Notes: generated from the letters alone by a model not told the origin. DNA of 64,000 nucleotides from Geomonas paludis (GCF_014193585.1 NZ_BLXY01000001.1:602033-666032), one strand, 5' to 3'. Counted from the first letter of the stretch, positions 53,676 through 62,383 are shown. A program made the numbers and translations.

Positions 53676-54608
53676 ATGATCGCAACGAGGGACGCTTACG
53701 GCGAGGCGCTGGCCGAGCTGGGGGGCGAGAACGACAAGATAGTGGTACTGGACGCGGACCTCTCCGGGTCCACCAAGACCGGCGTGTTCGCGAAGAAATT
53801 CCCGAACCGCTTCTTCAACATGGGCATCGCCGAGGCCAACATGGTGGGCACCGCCGCAGGGCTTGCCGCGGTGGGGAAGGTCCCCTTCCTCTCCACCTTC
53901 GCCATCTTCGCCGCCGGCCGCGGCTGGGAGCAGATCCGCCAGTCGGTCGCCTACCCCAAGGCCAACGTGAAGATCGTCGCCACCCACGGCGGGGTCACCG
54001 TCGGTGAGGACGGGGGGAGCCACCAGTCGGTCGAGGACGTCGCCATCATGCGCGCCATCCCCAACATGACCGTCATCGTCCCCGCCGACGGCGAGGAGAC
54101 CAAGGGCGCCATCCGCGCCGCCGCCGCCTACAAGGGGCCGGTCTACGTGCGCCTGGGCCGCAACAAGGTCCCCAGCGTGTTCCCGGCCGGGCACCAGTTC
54201 GAGATCGGCAAGGGCGTGGTCGTGGTACCGGGTACCGACCTCACCTTCATCACCACCGGCCTCATGACCGCCGCCGCTGTCACCGCCGCCGAGAAACTGA
54301 AGGCGGAGGGGATCTCCGCACGCGTGCTGCACATCGGCACCATCAAGCCGCTGGACAAGGAGCTGGTGCTCCAGGCCGCCGAGGAGACCGGCGCCATCGT
54401 CACCGCCGAGGAGCATTCCGTCGTGGGCGGCCTGGGCGGCGCCGTCGCCGAGTTCCTGGCCGAGACCCGCCCGACCCTGATGAAGAGGGTTGGGGTCTAC
54501 GACCGCTTCGGCACCTCCGGCAAATCGGACGAACTGCTCAAGTATTTCGGGCTCAACGCCGAAACCCTCATCGAAGAGGCCAGGGAGATCGTTTCGAGGA
54601 AGAAATGA
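53676..54608 (+). CDS. Transketolase, C-terminal subunit
   Basis: A 310-residue subunit supplying the pyrimidine-binding and C-terminal domains. It has IATRDAYGEALAELG, the conserved MGIAEANMVGTAAGLA with catalytic Glu, THGGVTVGEDGGSHQSVED, and VVGPGTDL-type to HSVVGGLGGAVAEFLAE blocks. The ATG at 53676 follows AAAGGGA; upstream in-frame extension is rejected. Its stop overlaps the ATG of the next gene in an ATGA arrangement. Confidence 0.95.
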   Translation: MIATRDAYGEALAELGGENDKIVVLDADLSGSTKTGVFAKKFPNRFFNMGIAEANMVGTAAGLAAVGKVPFLSTFAIFAAGRGWEQIRQSVAYPKANVKIVATHGGVTVGEDGGSHQSVEDVAIMRAIPNMTVIVPADGEETKGAIRAAAAYKGPVYVRLGRNKVPSVFPAGHQFEIGKGVVVVPGTDLTFITTGLMTAAAVTAAEKLKAEGISARVLHIGTIKPLDKELVLQAAEETGAIVTAEEHSVVGGLGGAVAEFLAETRPTLMKRVGVYDRFGTSGKSDELLKYFGLNAETLIEEAREIVSRKK

Positions 54609-55303
54609 TGCCAAGGGTGCTCCGGTCCAACAGGGGCTTCACCTATATCGGCGCCCTGGTGATGGCCGTGATCGTCGGGATCATGGCCAGCCGGGCCGCC
54701 GTGGTCTGGAGCACCGCCATGAAGCGCGAGCGGGAGGAAGAGCTGATCTCCCGCGGCACCCAGATCCGGGACGCCCTGCGCAAGTGGTACAAGGTCAAGG
54801 TCGTCGACGGGAAGCTGGTGTCGAGCCAGACTCCCGCCAACGCCGCCCCCGTCGCACCGCCGGCGGTGGCGGGGCCTCCTGAGCTGAAGTCGCTGCTCCA
54901 GGACCCCAACACCCCGGGCAAGCTGCGCTACCTGCGTCCCTTCGCCCTGGTGGACCCCATCACCGGCAAGGAGTGGGACGAGATCAAGAAGGACGGCAAG
55001 ATCATCGGCGTCAAGTCCAAGAGTGAACTGGCCCCGGTCAAGCAGGGGAACTTCCCCTTCGATCTGCACCCGGCCGACTTCGAGAAGAAACAGAAGTACA
55101 GCGAGTGGGAATTCGTGTACGACCGCATCCCGCCGCTTACCAAGACCGGCGGGGCGATCACGGGGCTGCCGACGAGCAGCAGCCCGACCCCGTTCACTCC
55201 CGGGGCGTCAGAAACCTCCGGCAACGCCGGCGGTTCTGACGAGTCGCCGTCGGCATCGCCGACCAGAAAGTCGCGCTTCAACAGAGGAAACACCACCCCC
55301 TAG
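54605..55303 (+). CDS. Orphan type II secretion/type IV pilus-like pseudopilin
   Basis: A 232-residue protein with a prepilin-peptidase site: basic leader, then RG|FTYIGALVMAVIVGIMASRA, which becomes the hydrophobic pilin helix after cleavage before Phe. The usual Glu at mature position 5 is replaced (FTYIG has Gly). The rest (about residues 40-190) is a globular pseudopilin-like region with HPADFEKKQKYSEWEFVYD. A Ser/Pro/Gly tail follows. ATGA overlap with the transketolase subunit couples their translation. No other pilus or secretion genes are nearby, so it may be a stray component of a system encoded elsewhere. Confidence 0.78.
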   Translation: MMPRVLRSNRGFTYIGALVMAVIVGIMASRAAVVWSTAMKREREEELISRGTQIRDALRKWYKVKVVDGKLVSSQTPANAAPVAPPAVAGPPELKSLLQDPNTPGKLRYLRPFALVDPITGKEWDEIKKDGKIIGVKSKSELAPVKQGNFPFDLHPADFEKKQKYSEWEFVYDRIPPLTKTGGAITGLPTSSSPTPFTPGASETSGNAGGSDESPSASPTRKSRFNRGNTTP

Positions 55304-55360
55304 TCTGCAGGTGGGCCCCCTCCCGGAGGGGGAGCAGCGCCCGAAACCGGAGGCACCCTG

Positions 55361-56872
55361 ATTTTCAAGAGTCTCACATCGCGGGTTATCGTGCTTTCCA
55401 TCTGTCTGCTCGTGTTCGGCATCGGGACCTTCGCTTTCCTGACGCTGCGGCGTGAGCAGATGCAGCTCGTCAACTCCGCCCGTGAATCCAGCGAACTCCT
55501 GCTCGATACCATCGAACGCTCCCTGTACAACTCCATGCGCCACGGCAACACCGAGGACGTGAAGGTGATCCTGGAGATGGTGGGGCAGAGCGAGAACCTG
55601 GTCGGGGTGCGCATCTTCCATCCCCACGGCGTGATCCTCAAGTCCTCACAGACTTCCGAGGTGGGGCGCGTCGTGGACCAGCACGACTTCAAACTTTTCC
55701 TGGACAACAAACGCGAGGGGGTTTTCACCCTGGACGGGCACGGCGAGGTGCTCGGCATGGTGAAGCCGATCTACAACAACCGGCAGTGCAACCTGTGCCA
55801 CGGCGCGAAAAGCAGGATCATCGGCCTGTTGAACGTGAACTACTCGCTGGTGGAGACCAGGCGGCGCATCGTCGAACTGACCAAGCTCTTCGTCATGTCC
55901 ACCGTGGCCATCATCGGCTTCCTGTCGCTGGCCATCTCGCTGGTCATGCTGAAGTTCGTGAAGAAGCCGCTCAACCAGCTGGCCAAGAACATGGCCCGGG
56001 TCGAGGCGGGTGACCTCTCGGTGCGCATGACCCCGCAAGGCAAGGACGAGATCGGGCGCCTGATCGTCTCCTTCGACTCCATGGTGGACCGGCTGGACCG
56101 CGCCAAGAAGGAGCTGGAGACCTACCACTACCAGCAGATGGAGCGCGCCGACCGGCTCGCCTCGGTGGGTGAGATGGCCGCCGGCATCGCCCACGAGATC
56201 AAGAACCCGCTCACCGGGATCGCCGCCGCCATCACGGTGCTCAAAGACGACTTCTCCCCGGAGGACGGGCGTTCCCTGATCATCGGCGAGGTGCTGGAGC
56301 AGATCTCCCGGCTGGACAAGACGGTCAACGATCTCCTTTTCTTCGGCAAGCCGACCGTCGCCGAGCCGACCTGCACCGACATCAACAGCGCCCTGAAGAA
56401 GATCCTGATCTTCGCGTCGCAGCACCGCGGCGGCAAGAACATCGAGAAGAAGCTGGAGCTCGCCGAGGACCTGCCGCCGGTCTACGTCGACCCCAAGCAG
56501 ATCCAGCAGGTGTTCCTGAACCTGTTCCTGAACGCGGTGCAGGCGATGCAGTCCGGGGGGGTCCTCACCGTGACCAGCTCGCTGGCCCACGTGGACGGCA
56601 TGGACATGGTGCGGGTGCTGGTCAACGACACCGGGCCGGGCATCCCGCCGCAGATACTGGAAAAGATCTTCACGCCGTTTTTCACCACCAAGGCCCAGGG
56701 GACCGGCCTTGGCCTGGCCATCAGCCACCGGCTCATCGAGCAGCACGGCGGGCGCCTTTCCTGCGTCAGCCAGGACGGCGTCGGCACCACCTTCTCGGTG
56801 GAGCTCCCGGCCTACTGCCCGAGCCAGGAGGAGCTGGAAAAAGCACAGTTGAGTAGCGGCATTATCGGTTAA
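55361..56872 (+). CDS. Sensor histidine kinase with a c-type haem motif; non-standard start codon likely
   Basis: About 503 residues. A first transmembrane helix (VIVLSICLLVFGIGTFAFL) precedes a periplasmic sensor with one CxxCH (CNLCH at about residues 143-147). A second helix (about 178-198), HAMP, HisKA with the phospho-His near residue 278 (AAGIAHEIKNPLTG) and HATPase (NLFLNAVQAM, DTGPGI, GTGLGLA) follow. Start is odd: GGAGG at 55349-55353 is followed by CTG (55358) then ATT (55361); the first conventional start is GTG 55391, which would cut into the transmembrane helix. I place the start at ATT with the best spacing; CTG is possible, as is a sequence error. Next to an NtrC-type regulator, so a two-component pair. 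Confidence 0.85.
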   Translation: MFKSLTSRVIVLSICLLVFGIGTFAFLTLRREQMQLVNSARESSELLLDTIERSLYNSMRHGNTEDVKVILEMVGQSENLVGVRIFHPHGVILKSSQTSEVGRVVDQHDFKLFLDNKREGVFTLDGHGEVLGMVKPIYNNRQCNLCHGAKSRIIGLLNVNYSLVETRRRIVELTKLFVMSTVAIIGFLSLAISLVMLKFVKKPLNQLAKNMARVEAGDLSVRMTPQGKDEIGRLIVSFDSMVDRLDRAKKELETYHYQQMERADRLASVGEMAAGIAHEIKNPLTGIAAAITVLKDDFSPEDGRSLIIGEVLEQISRLDKTVNDLLFFGKPTVAEPTCTDINSALKKILIFASQHRGGKNIEKKLELAEDLPPVYVDPKQIQQVFLNLFLNAVQAMQSGGVLTVTSSLAHVDGMDMVRVLVNDTGPGIPPQILEKIFTPFFTTKAQGTGLGLAISHRLIEQHGGRLSCVSQDGVGTTFSVELPAYCPSQEELEKAQLSSGIIG

Positions 56873-56952
56873 GCGATCGCAGCAGAAAGCAGTACGGCAG
56901 ACCCCTACCACCCCGGGCCAGCGGGCCCGGCACCACATCCTAAGGAGCCGCC

Positions 56953-58323
56953 ATGCGCAGAGCGAAAATAATGGTCGTTGACGATGAGCACCTGATCCGG
57001 TGGTCGCTGGAGCAGAACCTCAAGAAGCAGGGTTACGAGGTCTGTACCGCGGGGACCGGCGAGGACGCGCTCAGGATCGCCCGGGAAGAGCAGCCCGAGC
57101 TGGTGCTGCTGGACTACCACCTCCCCGGTATCAACGGCCTCGAGGTACTGCAACGGCTCAAAGAAATCGACGAAGAGATCCTGGTGATCATGGTGACCGC
57201 CCAGGGAGGCCTGGAGACCGCGGTCAACACCATGCGCCACGGCGCCTACGACTACATCAACAAGCCCTTCAACCTGGACGAGATGGGGCTCGTGGTCAGG
57301 AAGGCCCTGGAGACCTCGGAGTTGCGCCGCGAGGTGGTCCAGCTCAGGAGCGAGCACAAAAAGCAGGGACCGCCCAAGATCCTGGGCAACTCCAAGCACA
57401 TGAAAAACGTGCTGGAGATGATGGCCAAGGTGGCCAAGAGCGACGCCTCCACCGTCCTGGTGCAGGGGGAGTCGGGGACCGGCAAGGAGCTGGTGGCGAA
57501 GTACATCCACTACGAATCCGCCCGCGCCGACAAGCCTTTCGTCGCCATCAACTGCGCCGCCGTCCCCGCCACCCTGTTGGAGAGCGAGCTCTTCGGCCAC
57601 GAGAAAGGGGCCTTCACCGACGCCAAGACCTCCAAGAAGGGCCTCTTCGAACTGGCCGACGGCGGCACCGTGTTCCTGGACGAGATCGGGGACATGGAAA
57701 TCGGCATGCAGGCCAAGCTGCTCCGTTTCCTCGAGGACCGCACCTTCCGGCGCATCGGCGGGGCCAAGGTGATCCCGGTGGACGTGCGCATCATCTCCGC
57801 GACCAACAAGGACCTGATGAAGGCCATCGAGGAGAAGAGCTTCAGGAACGACCTGTACTACCGGCTCCAGGTGATCCCGATCTTCCTGCCCGCCCTGCGC
57901 GAGCGCAAGGAGGACATCCTGGTGCTGGCCAACCACTTCATCGAGGTCTTCTCGAAGGAATTCGCCAAACCGACTAAGGGAATCTCCAGCATGGCCGAAA
58001 AGCTCCTGGTGGAGTACAACTGGCCCGGCAACATCCGCGAGCTGAAGAACGTCATCGAGCGCGCCATCATCCTGGGCAACGACGAGAACCTGCTCCTGGA
58101 GAACCTGCCGCTGGAGATCGTGGCCAAGGCCTCACAGGTCACCGTGCCGCTCACCACCTTCAAGCTCCCCCCCGAAGGGATCGACATCGAGGAGGTGGAG
58201 CGCGAGCTGATCAAGCAGTCCCTGGAGATGACCGACTGGAACCAGTCCAAGGCCGCCAAGAAGCTGAACCTCGGCATCGACGCGTTCCGTTACCGCATGA
58301 AGAAATTCGGCTTCCTCAAGTAG
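56953..58323 (+). CDS. NtrC-family sigma-54-dependent response regulator
   Basis: A 456-residue activator of sigma-54 RNA polymerase. Receiver domain with phospho-Asp in LVLLDYHLPGING and Lys in NKPF; AAA+ domain with Walker A GESGTGKE at about residue 172, the sigma-54-contacting GAFTDA loop, Walker B GTVFLDEIGDM and the R-finger segment RNDLYYRLQVIPI. A C-terminal Fis-type helix-turn-helix (NQSKAAKKLNLGIDAFRYRMKK) closes it. It lies 80 bases after the haem-motif kinase, its probable partner, and just before a putative outer-membrane protein that could be its target; I found no clear sigma-54 promoter there. Confidence 0.94.
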   Translation: MRRAKIMVVDDEHLIRWSLEQNLKKQGYEVCTAGTGEDALRIAREEQPELVLLDYHLPGINGLEVLQRLKEIDEEILVIMVTAQGGLETAVNTMRHGAYDYINKPFNLDEMGLVVRKALETSELRREVVQLRSEHKKQGPPKILGNSKHMKNVLEMMAKVAKSDASTVLVQGESGTGKELVAKYIHYESARADKPFVAINCAAVPATLLESELFGHEKGAFTDAKTSKKGLFELADGGTVFLDEIGDMEIGMQAKLLRFLEDRTFRRIGGAKVIPVDVRIISATNKDLMKAIEEKSFRNDLYYRLQVIPIFLPALRERKEDILVLANHFIEVFSKEFAKPTKGISSMAEKLLVEYNWPGNIRELKNVIERAIILGNDENLLLENLPLEIVAKASQVTVPLTTFKLPPEGIDIEEVERELIKQSLEMTDWNQSKAAKKLNLGIDAFRYRMKKFGFLK

Positions 58324-58387
58324 GAGCCATCCCGGGAGGTGCCACTGCGCCCTCGCGGGTGACAGGCCGCAGCAGCAGGTACACCGG

Positions 58388-60031
58388 ATGCCGCCTAAAG
58401 CTACCACCCACAGCATGACCATGCGCCCTGGCAGATTCTCTGCCGGGGCGTTCTTCGTCCCGGGGATGCTGCTGGCGGTGCTGGTCGCTTTCCCCACCCT
58501 CGCCGGCGCCTCCTTTGCCGTCCCTGCCGTACCTGCCGTCCCTGCCGTACCCGCGCCCGCTGCGTCCGTGGCGGCGCCTCCCGCTCAGAGCGACATCTTC
58601 CCCCTGCAACTGCCCGGTCTGCCCCAGCTGGCGCCGGGGGGTGCCGCACCCGGTATCCGCACCGACTTTCGCGCCGAGTTTCCCACCCAGTACTGGAACG
58701 GCGTCCGCGCGGCGGAGCCGACCTTCGTGCTGCAGCGGGGCGAGTACGAAGGCAGCAGCTACAAACTGCTGGCGGAGATGGGCGATCTGAAGCTGCAGCA
58801 GACCCGCAACACGCTGCAGGAGGTGCGGGGGCGGGGAGGGCACTTCTCCCTGCTGACCGGCAACTCGGGCAACCGGGCCGTCGTGGAGACCTTCGCCACG
58901 TCTCGAGGGGGCGGCGGCGACGATACCCTGGTGGGGGCCACCGGCGAGCTGTCGCTTCAGGACGACAGCGCCCGCTTCAAGACCATCTTCCTCTCCGGCC
59001 GCAAATCCCTCGACCGCGAGGGGCGTTGGCCCACGGCCGGCGCCCGGCGGGGCGACGTGGTCGGTTTCGTGGCGCAGCTGGAGCCGTTCAAGGGAGTAGT
59101 CGCCGCCGAGGCGGAGTACGACTATTCCACCTACGACGCCAACACCTCCGACCTGACCTCGCCGCTGCGGGACAGCGCCTACCGGCTCAAGCTCTCCGGC
59201 GGAGTGGGCCCCAGCCGCTACATCGCGCTCTATGAGCGAACCGGCCCCCGCTATCGGCTCATGAACGACGGACCTACCCGCGACCGCCAGGGGGGGAGCT
59301 TCGGCGTGGAGACGGCGATAGCCTCCCACGTCTTCGACGTCAAACTCTCGCGCTACAACGACAACCTGGACAACGACCCGCTCGCGCCCAGGCTGTACCG
59401 CTACGAGGGGGTGTTCGACTACCGCTTCAAGGGGGTGAGGGAACTTCCCCTGGCGCTGCAGTACAGGAAGAGTTTCATCGACAGCACCAAGGAACCGCTC
59501 GGGTCGCTCCCCAAGGACGTGGCGGAGGATGCGGTTTCGGGGCAGGTGAACTACCTGGCGGGGCACTGGGACCTGGGAGTGCGCGGCGGGATGTCGCAGC
59601 GTACCGACCGGCTGCGCCAGCAACGGGAGCTGAGCACGACCAGCGTGGGCTTTCTCCCCAAGTTCTCCGCTGGCAGTTTTACCGTGGCGCCCGACCTGTC
59701 CCTGAAGAGGGTGATGGACTTCTCCGCCGCGCAGCGCACCGACCAGTATGCGCTCAACCTCGGGGTGACCGGCAAGCTGCTGGAGAAAAGGCTCGACTAC
59801 GAGATCAAGGGGGGCTACAAGCGGGAGTGCACCGGGGTGCCGGGGACCGGCAAGGAGATTGTAGGCGCCAAGCTGAAGGCGGTCTATCCGCTGGCGCGCT
59901 TCTTCAATTGGACCCGGCAGCCCAGCCTGGGGATCAAAGGGGAGTACAGCGAGGTAAACAACCTGACCGAGGATCGCAGGGAGAACAATTTCTCCCTGCT
60001 GATCTCCCTGGACGGCGGGAGCTTCTTGTGA
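58388..60031 (+). CDS. Putative outer-membrane beta-barrel protein
   Basis: A 547-residue protein with a likely signal peptide (hydrophobic FVPGMLLAVLVAFPTLAGA after a long basic start). The mature part begins with a Pro/Ala/Val linker. Alternating strands follow with aromatic girdle-like patterns (GFVAQLEPFKGVVAAEAEYDYSTYD; SRYIALYERTGPRYRL; HVFDVKLSRYND; GHWDLGVRGGMSQR), ending NNFSLLISLDGGSFL, close to a C-terminal barrel strand. No family recognised. It may be a target of the adjacent sigma-54 regulator. The start (ATG 58388; others at 58415, 58421) is uncertain, and an AT-rich palindrome array begins at its stop. Confidence 0.7.
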   Translation: MPPKATTHSMTMRPGRFSAGAFFVPGMLLAVLVAFPTLAGASFAVPAVPAVPAVPAPAASVAAPPAQSDIFPLQLPGLPQLAPGGAAPGIRTDFRAEFPTQYWNGVRAAEPTFVLQRGEYEGSSYKLLAEMGDLKLQQTRNTLQEVRGRGGHFSLLTGNSGNRAVVETFATSRGGGGDDTLVGATGELSLQDDSARFKTIFLSGRKSLDREGRWPTAGARRGDVVGFVAQLEPFKGVVAAEAEYDYSTYDANTSDLTSPLRDSAYRLKLSGGVGPSRYIALYERTGPRYRLMNDGPTRDRQGGSFGVETAIASHVFDVKLSRYNDNLDNDPLAPRLYRYEGVFDYRFKGVRELPLALQYRKSFIDSTKEPLGSLPKDVAEDAVSGQVNYLAGHWDLGVRGGMSQRTDRLRQQRELSTTSVGFLPKFSAGSFTVAPDLSLKRVMDFSAAQRTDQYALNLGVTGKLLEKRLDYEIKGGYKRECTGVPGTGKEIVGAKLKAVYPLARFFNWTRQPSLGIKGEYSEVNNLTEDRRENNFSLLISLDGGSFL

Positions 60032-60136
60032 GGCAGACTAAGATTAAGATAAAGATTAAGGTTTCACCTTTACCTGTATGTAAATCATCTAAATCTCAAT
60101 CTTAGTCTTAATCTTAATCTTAGTCTCAATCTGCCT
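60032..60136. repeat. Inverted array of AGATTAAG-type units between convergent genes
   Basis: AGGCAGACTAAGATTAAGAT plus AAAGATTAAG on the left; AATCTCAATCTTAGTCTTAA plus TCTTAATCTTAGTCTCAATC, then TGCCT, on the right. Loop about 30 bases. The palindrome reaches from one stop codon to within a base of the other. Confidence 0.8.
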
Positions 60137-60137
60137 C

Positions 60138-61244
60138 TCAGATTCTCACCAGTTCGTAACTCCTCGTCCCGATGCCGATCTTCTCGGCGTGCTCCAGCTG
60201 CACTTCCCAGTCGATCTGGGGGTGCACGCCGCGGAACTTGTCGCCGCCGGGCTCGTGACCGCTGGCGAGCGCGGTCTCCTGGTTGCCGCGTGCGTTGTTG
60301 ACCAGGTCCGCGCAGGCCTGGTCCAGCGCCACCGGGTCGGCCGAGGCGCAGATGCCGATGTCGTTCACGATGGGGGCGTCGGCGTGCCCGTAGCAGTCGC
60401 AGGCGGGCGAGACCTGGGTGATGAAGTTCAGGAACAGGGTCTTGCCCTCTTTGCCGTAGAGGGCGCCCTTGGCGTACTCCGCCATCTTGCGCATCACCAG
60501 CGACGCGCTCTCGTTCCACTGGATGTTGATCGCCTTTCTCTGGCACGCGGTGATGCAGCGGCTGCACCCGACGCAGGCGGCGGGATCGATCTGGGCCTTC
60601 CCCTCGATGATGGCGATGGCGGCGTGGGCGCACGATTTCAGGCAGACGCTGCAGCCGTTGCAGAAGCGCTCGGCCACCTTGGGCGCCACCGTGGAGTGCT
60701 GCTGCATCTTGCCGGTGCGGCTGGAGCACCCCATGCCGAGGTTCTTCAGCGTGCCGCCGAAGCCGGTCAACTCGTGACACTTGAAGTGGGAAACGGCGAT
60801 CAGGGCGTCCGCTTCCAGGATCTCGGCGCCGATGTTCACCGTCTTCAGGATCTCGCCGTCCACCTGCACGTCCCTGGCGTTATGCCCCTTCAGGCCGTCG
60901 CACATGATGAGCGGCGCGTTGACCACGGCGTAGGCGAAGCCGTTCTCGACGGCGCAGGCCAGGGCGGACACCGCCTCCTTACGCTCGCCGGGATAGAGGG
61001 TGGAGGAGTCGGTCAGAAACGGCTTCCCCTCCAGCGCCTTGATCTCGTCCACCACGCGGCGCAGGAAGATGGGGCGGATGAAGGTGTGGTTGCCCCGCTC
61101 GCCGAAGTGAACCTTGATGGCGACCAGGTCCCCGGCCGCGACACTCTGCGCCAGGCCGGCCTGCTGCATCAGGCGGCCGATCTTGCCGAACAGGTTCTCC
61201 TTGGCCCCCGCCCTCATGTCCGCAAAAAACACCTTGCTCTTCAT
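60138..61244 (-). CDS. DUF362 protein with two 4Fe-4S ferredoxin motifs
   Basis: A 368-residue iron-sulfur protein. The N-terminal DUF362 domain opens SKVFFADMRAGAKENLFGKI and has KVHFGERGNHTFIRP and FLTDSSTLYPGERKEA. Two cysteine sets, CNGCSVCLKSC and CVGCSRCITAC, each with a further Cys-containing follow-on, give two 4Fe-4S clusters at about residues 190-240. The reaction is unknown; such proteins are common in anaerobes. ATG at 61244 is preceded by AAAGGAGGGG. Single gene, divergent from the receiver-like gene. Confidence 0.87.
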   Translation of the reverse strand: MKSKVFFADMRAGAKENLFGKIGRLMQQAGLAQSVAAGDLVAIKVHFGERGNHTFIRPIFLRRVVDEIKALEGKPFLTDSSTLYPGERKEAVSALACAVENGFAYAVVNAPLIMCDGLKGHNARDVQVDGEILKTVNIGAEILEADALIAVSHFKCHELTGFGGTLKNLGMGCSSRTGKMQQHSTVAPKVAERFCNGCSVCLKSCAHAAIAIIEGKAQIDPAACVGCSRCITACQRKAINIQWNESASLVMRKMAEYAKGALYGKEGKTLFLNFITQVSPACDCYGHADAPIVNDIGICASADPVALDQACADLVNNARGNQETALASGHEPGGDKFRGVHPQIDWEVQLEHAEKIGIGTRSYELVRI

Positions 61245-61556
61245 AAACTTCCCCTCCTTTAGGCAGTGCCCACAACACGATCTGCGATTGGTATCACATA
61301 TCGCCGGCCAATTCAACAGCACGTAACTTTTTCTTGCTCTGTCGATAAAATATGTTATTTATTAAAAATTCTCAGCGTACTGCGCCGGGAATGAGCGGAA
61401 ACGACGCAGCAGGAGCGGGATCGCGGCCGGCTGCGGCCGGCAGGTCCCGGGGCGGCGACGCACCGCAAACCATTAAAAATTCGGCCCCCGAAGCCGTTTC
61501 GCCTGCCGCGCATCACGGCGGAAGAGCGCGGCTGCGGGAACGATAAAGGAGCACCG
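61245..61556. other. Divergent intergenic region
   Basis: 312 bases. A candidate plus-strand promoter is TTGCTC (61334-61339) with TATTTA (61356-61361), spacer 16. The stretch 61380-61540 is GC-rich and looks featureless; the predicted leader of the receiver-like gene is long (about 190 bases). Confidence 0.45.
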
Positions 61557-62294
61557 ATGATCGAATGTGACGAGCGAGAACTTTGGATCATGGGACTGGG
61601 CGAGCGGGTGGAGCGCGGCGCCATCGTCTGCAGCTACCTCGCCGAAGGGGGGCACCGCGCCAGGACGGCCAAGGTGTCCGAACTCTCCGGCTGCACCCCG
61701 CGGGCGATCCTGCTGGATCTCTCCCCCTGGTCCGACGACGGCTGGGGCGTGCTGCTGGCGCTGAAGGAGAACCCGGCGACCCGCGAGATCCCCATCCTCC
61801 CCATGTACCTGAGCGAGATCGGGCAGGTGGGCGCCGTCTTCCCGGTGGCGGGTTTTTTCACCCTCCCCATAGACACCGCCTACATGACCAGGAAACTGAA
61901 GCAGCTGGGGCTCACCGACGAGTCGGACGACTACGACCTGCAGGTGATGCTGGTGACCCGCAAGGGGGAGGAGCAGGTGCAGCACGCCATCACCAAGCTC
62001 GGCTTCGAGGTGGTCAACGCCTACACAGCCAAGGAGGCGGTGGCCCTTGGCACCATCATCCACCCCTACATGATGTTCTGCGCCCTGATGCTCCCGGACC
62101 AGGCCGCCTTCGAGCTCCTGGAGCGGTTCCGGCTCTACCCGCAGACGCGCAACATCCCGTTCTTCGTGCTGCTCAAGGGAGAGATGAAGGACGGCGAGCG
62201 TCAGGCCATGAGCCGCAGCATCGAGCACCTGGTGCGCAAGACGTGGCTCAACCGCCAGGAGTTCCTGGCCTACTTCAAGAAGAGCAAAGAGTGA
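61557..62294 (+). CDS. Protein with two tandem degenerate receiver-like domains
   Basis: A 245-residue cytoplasmic protein. The first half resembles a CheY-like receiver: AILLDLSPWSDDGWGVLLAL with an Asp in the phospho-acceptor strand, then ATREIPILPMYL and GFFTLPIDTAYM in place of the Lys strand. The second half repeats the plan (QVMLVTRKGEEQVQHAITKLGFEVVNAY; MMFCALMLPDQAAFELLERF; NIPFFVLLKGEM), with neither the acidic pair nor the usual Asp. It is probably a non-phosphorylated scaffold or binding module. AAAGGAG precedes the ATG. Partners are not evident; the assignment rests on pattern only. Confidence 0.65.
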   Translation: MIECDERELWIMGLGERVERGAIVCSYLAEGGHRARTAKVSELSGCTPRAILLDLSPWSDDGWGVLLALKENPATREIPILPMYLSEIGQVGAVFPVAGFFTLPIDTAYMTRKLKQLGLTDESDDYDLQVMLVTRKGEEQVQHAITKLGFEVVNAYTAKEAVALGTIIHPYMMFCALMLPDQAAFELLERFRLYPQTRNIPFFVLLKGEMKDGERQAMSRSIEHLVRKTWLNRQEFLAYFKKSKE

Positions 62295-62323
62295 CCAGCG
62301 ACCAGACAGGGCTAGATAAGAAA

Positions 62324-62359
62324 GGGGGGACGGCAGCAGCCGTCCCCCCTAATTGTTTT
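62324..62359 (+). terminator. Intrinsic terminator after the receiver-like gene
   Basis: GGGGGGACGGC facing GCCGTCCCCCC, tetra loop, then TAATTGTTTT. Confidence 0.75.
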
Positions 62360-62383
62360 CCACCTTAGAGCCCTTCACCGAAG

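Noticed and set aside
9650..58350. Recurrent GGGAGGTGCC motif (near 9657, 23125, 23305, 24244, 58334)
   Set aside because: Short, differently placed, and in part just Shine-Dalgarno or terminator sequence; not convincing as one regulatory site.
58324..58387. Sigma-54 promoter between the NtrC-type regulator and the outer-membrane protein gene
   Set aside because: No GG-N10-GC element matching TGGCAC-N5-TTGC was found in this gap.
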